Part shown: one piece after another, positions 23,035 through 28,699 of the stretch
Layout: every line of letters starts with the position of its first letter
Position numbering within the stretch: the first letter of the stretch is position 1
DNA from: an uncultured Caulobacteraceae bacterium
GTDB lineage: Bacteria > Pseudomonadota > Alphaproteobacteria > Caulobacterales > Caulobacteraceae
DNA length: 28,699 nucleotides
Assembly: GCA_937952995.1 (NCBI GenBank)
Contig: CALFYB010000059.1
Span: 1-28,699 of the forward strand
Reading direction: 5' to 3'
Made by a program: the position numbers and the translations under genes
Notes under the pieces: generated by a model
The model's input: only the letters and a program-made list of their open reading frames with translations
Database searches by the model: none
Told to the model about the DNA's origin: nothing

Positions 23035-24132
23035 GTGCAATCTCGCGCGACAAGCGCCCCACCCCCAATCCCACGGCCCCCCTTGATCCAAGATCCAGCG
23101 ATTTTCGATGATGATCTGCTCGACGAGGCCACAGAGGTCCTCGCCGACGATACGGTCGAGGGGCGGGTGCTGATGATCACGCTTCAGTCAGATGAGGCAG
23201 GCCAGCGGCTCGACAAGGTCTTGGCGGGCCATCCCGACCTTGAGGCGGCGGCCATCAGTCGCGCGCGCCTTCAAGCCTTGATTGGCGAGGGGGCCTTAAG
23301 CCTTGCGGGCCGGACCGTGCAAAGCGCGTCGGAAAAGGCGAAGGCCGGAACCTACAGCCTGACCCTGCCCGCCCCCCGCACGGCGGAGCCTCAGCCCGAA
23401 GACCTCGGCCTAGTGGTCCTGTTCGAAGACGCCCACCTGATCGTGGTCGACAAGCCCGCTGGCATGGCCGCCCACCCTGCGCCGGGGACGCCGTCGGGCA
23501 CGCTGGTCAATGCCCTGCTGCATCATTGCGCAGGTAGCCTCTCTGGCATTGGCGGCGTCGCCCGGCCCGGCATTGTTCATCGGCTGGACAAGGACACTTC
23601 GGGCGTCATGGTCGCAGCCAAGTCAGACGCCGCCCATGCAGGCCTGTCTGCGCTTTTTGCAGCCCACGATATTGACCGGGTCTATACGGCGCTGGTCCGG
23701 GGTGTGCCTGAGCCTCAAGCGGGCCTGATCGTCACCCAGATCGGGAGATCGCCCACTGACCGCAAGAAGATGGCCGTCCTGAAGAGCGGCGGGCGAGAAG
23801 CCATCACCCGCTATGTGGTCGAGCAGACTTTCGGACCTGAGACCAAACCCTATGCCGCGCGGATCAGTTGCCGGTTAGAAACCGGCCGAACCCACCAGAT
23901 CCGGGTCCATATGGCGCATAAGGGTACGCCGTGCTTAGCCGATAGCACCTATGGCGGCGGCCCCCCGGCTCTCGCCATAAGGGAGGCGATCATTGAGGCG
24001 GGACTATCGCGCCAAGCTTTGCACGCATCGGTGTTGGGCTTTGTTCACCCCATAACCGGTGAAAGGCTCAGATTTGAGACGCCCTTGCCGCCGGACATGG
24101 CCGCGCTCGTGACCCTGATGGGTGCGTTATAG
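23035..24132 (+). CDS. rluD: RluD-family 23S rRNA pseudouridine synthase
   Basis: Isomerises uridines to pseudouridine in large-subunit rRNA. An S4 RNA-binding domain begins at AGQRLDKVLAG. The catalytic domain has LIVVDKPAGMAAHPAPG, then HRLDKDTSGVMV with catalytic D185, then CRLETGRTHQIRVHMAHKGTP. The start is uncertain. From GTG 23035 the protein has 365 residues, including an acidic N-terminal extension, but there is no ribosome-binding site. From ATG 23173 (GAGGGG 9 bases upstream) it has 319 residues and begins just before the S4 domain. I list the longer form. RluD, RluC and RluA share these motifs; RluD is the best guess because of the S4 domain and length. Confidence 0.9.
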   Translation: MQSRATSAPPPIPRPPLIQDPAIFDDDLLDEATEVLADDTVEGRVLMITLQSDEAGQRLDKVLAGHPDLEAAAISRARLQALIGEGALSLAGRTVQSASEKAKAGTYSLTLPAPRTAEPQPEDLGLVVLFEDAHLIVVDKPAGMAAHPAPGTPSGTLVNALLHHCAGSLSGIGGVARPGIVHRLDKDTSGVMVAAKSDAAHAGLSALFAAHDIDRVYTALVRGVPEPQAGLIVTQIGRSPTDRKKMAVLKSGGREAITRYVVEQTFGPETKPYAARISCRLETGRTHQIRVHMAHKGTPCLADSTYGGGPPALAIREAIIEAGLSRQALHASVLGFVHPITGERLRFETPLPPDMAALVTLMGAL

Positions 24133-24160
24133 TGTCGACACATCGAATATATCATGAGGA

Positions 24161-24188
24161 TTACCGCACCGACGGGGTAGGTTTTTTT
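24161..24188 (+). terminator. Weak candidate terminator after the rluD-like gene
   Basis: A short TACC/GGTA stem around CGCACCGACG is followed by seven T residues (24182-24188), about 30 bases past the stop. The T-run is good but the stem is only about four bases, so this is a weak call. Confidence 0.3.
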
Positions 24189-24292
24189 CGATCGGGACTT
24201 AAACCCGCCACATCGGCTTCCTATCTAGTCATCAGAGGGTGAAGAGAACGGGGGTTTATCCGTCGCTCGCCTGACGAAACGGGATTCTACCT

Positions 24293-25186
24293 ATGGCCAC
24301 TGCAGCTCAATCCTTGTCGGTGATGTCGCCCGATGGCGGCCTGTCACGCTATCTGACTGAGATTCGCAAGTTCCCCATGCTGGCTAAGGACGAGGAGTTC
24401 ATGCTCGCCAAACGTTGGCGCGAACATGAAGATCCCAATGCCGCCCATCGTCTGGTCACGTCCCATCTGCGCCTCGTGGCCAAGATCGCCATGGGTTATC
24501 GCGGCTATGGCCTGCCCATCGGTGAGGTGATCTCCGAGGGCAATGTCGGCCTGATGCAGGCGGTCAAGAAGTTCGAGCCCGAGCGCGGCTTTCGTCTGGC
24601 GACCTATGCCATGTGGTGGATCCGCGCCTCGATCCAGGAATATATCCTGCGGTCCTGGTCGCTGGTGAAGATGGGCACGACTGGCGCGCAAAAGAAGCTG
24701 TTCTTCAATCTGCGCAAGGCCAAGTCCGAGATTAGCGCCTTTGAAGAGGGCGATCTTCGCCCCGAACAGGTCAGCCACATCGCCACCCGTCTGGGCGTGC
24801 TCAACGAAGAGGTCATCTCGATGAACCGGCGGCTGTCCGGTCCCGATGCGTCCTTGAATGCGCCCTTGCGGGTCGATGGTGAAGGCGAATGGCAAGACTG
24901 GCTGGCTGACGACAATGCCGTGAGCCAAGAGACGCAGTTGGCCGATAGCGAAGAACACGGTATCCGCACGACCCTTCTGCAATCAGCCATGATCGAACTG
25001 TCCGACCGTGAACGTCACATCCTCACCGAGCGGCGCCTCAAGGACGACCCTACGACGCTTGAGGACTTGGCCAGTCACTATGGCGTTAGCCGTGAACGGG
25101 TCCGCCAGATCGAAGTCCGCGCCTTTGAAAAGCTGCAAAAGTCCATGATGGCGGCGGCGGCAGAGCAGCGGATCGACAGCCACTAA
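24293..25186 (+). CDS. rpoH: RNA polymerase heat-shock sigma factor RpoH (sigma-32)
   Basis: A group 3 sigma-70-family factor of 297 residues that directs transcription of chaperone and protease genes. Region 1.2/2 contains GLSRYLTEIRKFPMLAKDEE and the region 2.4 block YAMWWIRASIQEYILRSWSLVK. The diagnostic RpoH box is QKKLFFNLRKAK (133-144; QRKLFFNLR in E. coli), the region involved in FtsH/DnaK control. Region 4 ends with a helix-turn-helix in DLASHYGVSRERVRQIEVRAF. The ribosome-binding site is weak (GGGA 8 bases before the ATG). Upstream, CTTAAA at 24198-24203 and CTATCT at 24221-24226, 17 bases apart, form a possible promoter. The gene converges with a CheY-like protein gene 13 bases downstream. 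Confidence 0.96.
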   Translation: MATAAQSLSVMSPDGGLSRYLTEIRKFPMLAKDEEFMLAKRWREHEDPNAAHRLVTSHLRLVAKIAMGYRGYGLPIGEVISEGNVGLMQAVKKFEPERGFRLATYAMWWIRASIQEYILRSWSLVKMGTTGAQKKLFFNLRKAKSEISAFEEGDLRPEQVSHIATRLGVLNEEVISMNRRLSGPDASLNAPLRVDGEGEWQDWLADDNAVSQETQLADSEEHGIRTTLLQSAMIELSDRERHILTERRLKDDPTTLEDLASHYGVSRERVRQIEVRAFEKLQKSMMAAAAEQRIDSH

Positions 25187-25199
25187 CCCAAAATTGGGC

Positions 25200-26069
25200 T
25201 TAGCGATTAACGGCGACGGGCAGTGTTACCTCCTGAGGAGGCATTGGCAGATCCGTATTTGAGTGCGTCGTATGCATGCCAATGGCCGACATGGCCAGCA
25301 TGAGATTAGAGGCGTGTTTGCGCATATTGACCTTGGTTAAGCCACCGGCCTTCACGGAGGACACGACAAAGGTCTTGAGCTCAAAAGCTGCCTGTCCGAT
25401 GCCGAAGTCGTTGATCTCAAGGCCTATCGCACTGAGCCGCTCGGCCTGTTGAAGCAGATCACAGGCCGACCTTGAAGGTTCAATTTCGACGCGCTCGATT
25501 GTCGCCTTCATGGCCGAAAGAATGTCGACGATCCGCTCCTGCGGCGATGTCGGCGCTTGATCAAACTGACGCTTCAGGTAGCCGCGATAGGGCCCAGCGT
25601 TAAACCGCCGACGATCTGGTCCAAAATAGTCGTTTAGGTCGACCCAATTGCGCTCATTGAGTACGGCAGCCTCGAGATGACGATAGAAATCATATGCCGT
25701 GAAGGGCTTTACGAGGAACTCGTGCACCCCGACATCTAGGGCTAGCCGCAAGGACTGCTCTGTTGCTTCTGCGGTCGTTAAGATGACCGGCACCTTCCGG
25801 CAAAGCATTGAACTGCTTCGGATTTCTCGCAGAAAAGCCAAACCATCAAAACCGTCTGCCGAATATTCGGTGATGATCAGCTGCGGATTGAAATTCCTCG
25901 CCATAGTCAACCCATGGCGGGTCCGGTCTGTCTTATAGATCTTGGCCGAGCCAATCTCTTGGATCAGGTCGACAACGATCTTAACGGCCATGGGATTGGG
26001 ATCTACAACAAGAACCCGCCGCAATCGCTTCGAGAGCGATTTGGCCAGCATGTGTTTCACCAATTCCAC
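25200..26069 (-). CDS. CheY-like protein with Glu at the phosphoacceptor site and an arginine-rich tail (CleD-like?)
   Basis: A 289-residue protein. Residues 17-135 form a receiver: D23 (VLVVDPN), T98-T99 and K121 (LVKPF) are kept, but the phosphorylated Asp is replaced by E68 (LIITEYSADGFDG). Soon after comes GPDRRRF (150-156) with more basic residues up to about 167, then a C-terminal helical region (about 175-275) of unknown type without a DNA-binding motif. The GPDRR(R)F signature recurs in the CheYIII-like protein of the che operon and recalls the c-di-GMP-binding Cle proteins. As I remember, cleD lies near rpoH in Caulobacter, as here. The start is GTG 26069, with GGGGAG 6 bases upstream; an ATG six codons later is weaker. 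Confidence 0.75.
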   Translation of the reverse strand: MELVKHMLAKSLSKRLRRVLVVDPNPMAVKIVVDLIQEIGSAKIYKTDRTRHGLTMARNFNPQLIITEYSADGFDGLAFLREIRSSSMLCRKVPVILTTAEATEQSLRLALDVGVHEFLVKPFTAYDFYRHLEAAVLNERNWVDLNDYFGPDRRRFNAGPYRGYLKRQFDQAPTSPQERIVDILSAMKATIERVEIEPSRSACDLLQQAERLSAIGLEINDFGIGQAAFELKTFVVSSVKAGGLTKVNMRKHASNLMLAMSAIGMHTTHSNTDLPMPPQEVTLPVAVNR

Positions 26070-26118
26070 TATGCACTCCCCGCAGCCTCAACGGCGAAAA
26101 CGGATTAAACCAGTAGAA

Positions 26119-26147
26119 ATGATAGCACTACCTATGCCGCAAAACAA
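26119..26147 (-). promoter_or_regulatory. Sigma-70-type promoter candidate for the CheY-like gene
   Basis: On the minus strand, TTGTTT (26142-26147) and TATCAT (26119-26124) are 17 bases apart, matching the -35/-10 consensus at 4 and 5 of 6 positions. They lie 50 bases upstream of the GTG start in the 93-base gap after purA, so the CheY-like gene can be transcribed independently of purA. Confidence 0.5.
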
Positions 26148-26162
26148 TCGTTCCGAGTAAAA

Positions 26163-27452
26163 TTAATCTTGGAATGGATCTCGCATCAGGATCGTGTCTT
26201 CCCGCTCTGGGCTTGTCGATAGGAGGGCGACGGGGGCCTCGATCAGTTCCTCAATCCGCCGGACATATTTTACAGCATTGGCTGGAAGATCTTTCCAACT
26301 GCGCGCGCCCCGGGTGCTGTCACTCCAACCTTCGAGGGTCTCATAGACCGGAACCGCCGCAGCCTGAGCACCCATGCCCGAGGGCAGGTAATCATAGAGC
26401 TTGTCGCCAATCTGATAGCCGACGCAGACCTTGAGCGTTTCAAATCCATCGAGCACGTCCAGCTTGGTCAAGGCGATACCGTGGATACCATTGATGGCGA
26501 TGGACTGACGCACCAGCACGGCATCGAACCAGCCGCAGCGACGGGGGCGACCCGTCACGGTACCAAACTCATGGCCGCGCTCGCCAAGGCGGCGACCATG
26601 CTCGTCGAATAGCTCGGTCGGGAAAGGACCCTCGCCGACGCGGGTCGTGTAGGCCTTCACAATGCCCAGAACAAAGCCGGGCGCACGCGGGCCAAGACCG
26701 GAACCGGCAGCGGCCTGTCCGGCCACCGTGTTGGACGAGGTCACATAGGGATAGGTGCCGTGATCGACATCCAGCAAGGTGCCTTGGGCCCCTTCGAACA
26801 GCACGCGCTTGCCGTCCTTGACCGCTTGGTCAAGCAGCCGCCAGGTGGGCTGAGCAAAGGGCAAAATCTTTGGCGCGACCTCTAAAAGGGCCGCCAACAG
26901 GGCGTCGGCATCTGCTTCTGGCAGGTCCAGTCCACGGCGCAGGGCCCCGTGATGGGCGAGCAGACGCGCGATCTTGGTCGGTAGGGAATCGGGCTCGGCC
27001 AGATCAGCGACCCGAATGGCGCGGCGGCCGACCTTATCTTCATAGGCGGGGCCGATGCCTCGCCCCGTCGTGCCAATCTTACCGGCACCGGCTTGCGCTT
27101 CGCGGGCCTGATCAAGGTCGCGGTGTAGCGGCAAGATCAGAACGGCATTGTCGGCTAGGGCCAGCAGATCAGGACCAATGACCACGCCCTGCGCGCCAAT
27201 CCGGGCGATTTCGTCGAGGAAGGCCCAAGGATCGACCACGACCCCATTACCAATGATCGACTTCTTGCCCTGGACCACGCCCGAAGGCAGCAGCGAGAGC
27301 TTATAGGTCACATCGCCAACCACTAAAGTATGGCCTGCATTGTGTCCGCCTTGGAAGCGAACCACGACATCCGCACGATTGGACAGCCAATCGACAATCT
27401 TGCCCTTACCTTCGTCGCCCCACTGAGCGCCGACCACGGTGACGTTGGCCAA
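26163..27452 (-). CDS. purA: Adenylosuccinate synthetase
   Basis: Joins IMP and aspartate using GTP, the first committed step to AMP. The 429 residues have the expected motifs. The GTP/IMP loop is GAQWGDEGKGK (8-18), followed by FQGGHNAGHT and GTTGRGIGPAYEDK. Next are the EGAQGTLLDVDHGTYPYVTS block, VTGRPRRCGWFD and the C-terminal guanine-binding LSTSPERED. The start is a TTG at 27452 (reads MANVTVVG), with AAGGAA 7 bases upstream and no other start nearby, so TTG is very likely real. It lies 53 bases after the PagL-like gene on the same strand, in which gap it may have its own promoter. Confidence 0.97.
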   Translation of the reverse strand: MANVTVVGAQWGDEGKGKIVDWLSNRADVVVRFQGGHNAGHTLVVGDVTYKLSLLPSGVVQGKKSIIGNGVVVDPWAFLDEIARIGAQGVVIGPDLLALADNAVLILPLHRDLDQAREAQAGAGKIGTTGRGIGPAYEDKVGRRAIRVADLAEPDSLPTKIARLLAHHGALRRGLDLPEADADALLAALLEVAPKILPFAQPTWRLLDQAVKDGKRVLFEGAQGTLLDVDHGTYPYVTSSNTVAGQAAAGSGLGPRAPGFVLGIVKAYTTRVGEGPFPTELFDEHGRRLGERGHEFGTVTGRPRRCGWFDAVLVRQSIAINGIHGIALTKLDVLDGFETLKVCVGYQIGDKLYDYLPSGMGAQAAAVPVYETLEGWSDSTRGARSWKDLPANAVKYVRRIEELIEAPVALLSTSPEREDTILMRDPFQD

Positions 27453-27505
27453 TAGACTATTCCTTAGATGATAGGTCGTAGAGACACGCCACCAGACCGA
27501 TGACG

Positions 27506-28135
27506 CTAGCGAATGGAACCCAGCTTGTAGATCAAGCGGAGGCCCGCGTCATCAAGCCCTTGGTTCTTGCCTTGGGCAAAGATCTGTCCATTGCTCAAAT
27601 GCACGTAGGACAGCTCGACCGACCAACGTGGGGATAGGACCCGCCCGATGGAGAGCTCGGGCTGAAACAGCAGATGGGAACCAAAATCGATGCGCGAATT
27701 ATAAAGTTTTAGCCGTCGCTGGATCTCTGGCGGCTGCAGTCCAGGCGCATTGACAGCCGGAAGGCCGGCCTCACCGTCGGTGTAGGCAAGGCCCAAGCCC
27801 GGACGGACATAGAGCTGACCAGGCAATGGGATCGGCCACGAAAGCCCAGCCGCTACAAAATTGCTCGTGCCCTGGGAATTAATCGAGACAAGCCCATGGG
27901 CCTGAGGTCGGCCAATCAGGCCCAGAGCATCAATGCGATCAGAGCGGATCCCGATCTGCAGATCAGTCCCGCCCTCACGGCCCGCCGCCCCAACGCCGAT
28001 CGCATCCCCTATGAAGGTCACATCATGGGCAAAAAGCCCGACCAGCAGTTCAGCGGCGCGAGCATTTGATAGCGGCGCGACAGTCAGTGACAGTGCCGCC
28101 ACCCAGATCAGGGCAAGTAACCGATTAATCCTCAT
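27506..28135 (-). CDS. Lipid A deacylase / acyloxyacyl hydrolase, PagL-like
   Basis: A 209-residue probable outer-membrane beta-barrel enzyme. An N-terminal signal peptide (RINRLLALIWVAALSLTVA, cleaved around NARA-A) is followed by alternating strands with glycine and aromatic residues. The PagL signature is near the C terminus: H179 and S181 in YVHLSNGQ, then KNQGLDDAGLRL, where an acidic residue should complete the triad. PagL removes a 3-O acyl chain from lipid A. The frame reaches a TTG at 28150, but the ATG at 28135 gives a better signal peptide. It sits between the SerA terminator and purA and could share a transcript with purA. Confidence 0.8.
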   Translation of the reverse strand: MRINRLLALIWVAALSLTVAPLSNARAAELLVGLFAHDVTFIGDAIGVGAAGREGGTDLQIGIRSDRIDALGLIGRPQAHGLVSINSQGTSNFVAAGLSWPIPLPGQLYVRPGLGLAYTDGEAGLPAVNAPGLQPPEIQRRLKLYNSRIDFGSHLLFQPELSIGRVLSPRWSVELSYVHLSNGQIFAQGKNQGLDDAGLRLIYKLGSIR

Positions 28136-28204
28136 ATCCGGACCGTCCAAATTGCGCTTAAGGCCGAGGCTAAACCGATTTTCATGCGGACCCTATAGGC
28201 CTAA

Positions 28205-28232
28205 CAACAGGCTGGGACGGCCCAGCCTGTTG
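28205..28232 (-). terminator. Perfect 12-base hairpin terminator after serA
   Basis: CAACAGGCTGGG (28205-28216), loop ACGG and CCCAGCCTGTTG (28221-28232) form a perfect 12-base stem just past the serA stop. On the minus strand it is followed by only a short TT-rich stretch (TTGTTAGG). It also has an ATTTTA on the other side. It very likely ends serA transcription. Confidence 0.65.
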
Positions 28233-28242
28233 CTATTTTACC

Positions 28243-28699
28243 TTAAAATACCAGCGCGCGGGCTTCCTTGACATGCGGCAAGGCCTTGACCGCCTGAAGC
28301 AGGGTCTCGCTCGGTGCCTGATCGACACCGACCAGACAGATGGCATCGCCGCCCGCAGATGTGCGGCCCAGATTAAAGGTCGCAATATTGATCCCGGCCT
28401 CGGCCAGCAAGGCTCCGACCGCACCGATAAAGCCCGGCTTATCGAGATTGTTCACATAGAGCATGGCAGGCGCGAAAGGCGCGTCCAGATCCATGCCCTT
28501 GACCTCGACAACGCGGGGAATGCCACCAACAACGGTTCCGGCAAAGGCCCGCTCGCCCGAAGCCGAGGTGACCGTGATCCGCATGACGCTGTCATAGACG
28601 GGCGACAGTTCTTGGCGGCTTTCCGAAACCGTGATGCCACGCTCCTTGGCCACGCTGGGGGCGGAGACCATGTTGATCTCGGCCAGCATGGGACGCAGA
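28243..28699 (-). CDS. serA: D-3-phosphoglycerate dehydrogenase, C-terminal part (5' truncated by window edge)
   Basis: Only the last ~152 residues are in the window; the frame continues without a stop past base 28699 (reads LRPMLAEINMVSAPSVAKERG). This matches the boundary of the intervening substrate-binding (ASB) domain in long SerA enzymes, where L-R-P-L-L-x-x-V-N-x-V-N-A-P is typical. The C-terminal ACT domain follows with LYVNNLDKPGFIGAVGALL and INIATFNLGRTSAGGDAICL, ending in the usual VKEARALVF. SerA oxidises 3-phosphoglycerate, the first step of serine synthesis, and the ACT domain commonly mediates serine feedback. The catalytic domain is outside the window, so the call rests on the C-terminal domains. 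Confidence 0.9.
   Translation of the reverse strand, partial: LRPMLAEINMVSAPSVAKERGITVSESRQELSPVYDSVMRITVTSASGERAFAGTVVGGIPRVVEVKGMDLDAPFAPAMLYVNNLDKPGFIGAVGALLAEAGINIATFNLGRTSAGGDAICLVGVDQAPSETLLQAVKALPHVKEARALVF

Noticed and set aside
24132..24141. Perfect 10-base palindrome GTGTCGACAC at the end of the rluD-like gene
   Set aside because: It overlaps the stop codon, has no loop and no partner gene that suggests an operator; a single short palindrome is expected by chance.
25187..25198. CCCAA/TTGGG mini-hairpin between rpoH and the CheY-like gene
   Set aside because: The stem is at most five bases with a two-base loop and no T-run on either side; too weak to call a terminator.

Overview
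The window looks like chromosomal core DNA of an alphaproteobacterium, most likely of the Caulobacterales or a close relative. The main reason is the chemotaxis operon. Its order (STAS/CheX-like, CheY, CheA, CheW, CheR, CheB, CheY, CheD, CheU, CheYIII-like, CheE) is the one I know from the major che cluster of Caulobacter, minus the leading mcpA. An RpoH sigma factor facing a CheY-like protein with an arginine-rich tail points the same way. GC content is moderately high, genes are tightly packed, and many junctions are 4-base ATGA/GTGA overlaps. I see no insertion sequence, prophage, CRISPR array, tRNA or rRNA.

Layout. 1-2079 (+): the 3' end of an ArnT/PMT-type membrane glycosyltransferase, then an HMG-CoA lyase. 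2076-7722 (-): a probable operon read cysS, SRPBCC protein, IscU-like scaffold, yidD, thrS, family 2 glycosyltransferase. 7916-8945 (+): folE and hisI, divergent from cysS. 8958-16824 (-): the eleven-gene chemotaxis operon. 17038-18906 (-): GTP-type PEP carboxykinase. 18907-19335: the only gene-poor gap over 300 bases, with a strong dyad and a possible frameshifted small gene. 19336-21272 (+): asd and a RarD-like transporter. 21277-22971 (-): a Tat-exported PhoD-type phosphatase. 23035-25186 (+): a RluD-family pseudouridine synthase and rpoH. 25200-26069 (-): a CheY-like protein with Glu at the phosphoacceptor position. 26163-28135 (-): purA and a PagL-like lipid A deacylase. 28243-28699 (-): the C-terminal part of SerA, cut by the window edge.

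How the genes work together. The che operon encodes a nearly complete excitation and adaptation pathway: CheA/CheW signalling, two single-domain CheYs, CheR/CheB/CheD receptor modification and a STAS protein. Three less understood proteins follow at its distal end. CheU carries a CheZ-like DxxxQ pattern. CheE has an Hpt-like helix with Asn where the phosphorylated His should be. The CheYIII-like protein has a GPDRR arginine-rich tail and ends in a FliM-like peptide. The same GPDRR(R)F signature recurs in the response regulator beside rpoH, which suggests two members of the c-di-GMP-responsive CheY-like (Cle) class. I consider this set the most interesting biology in the window. The remaining genes are housekeeping: aminoacyl-tRNA synthesis, Fe-S assembly, folate, histidine, purine, serine and aspartate-family biosynthesis, gluconeogenesis and envelope maintenance.
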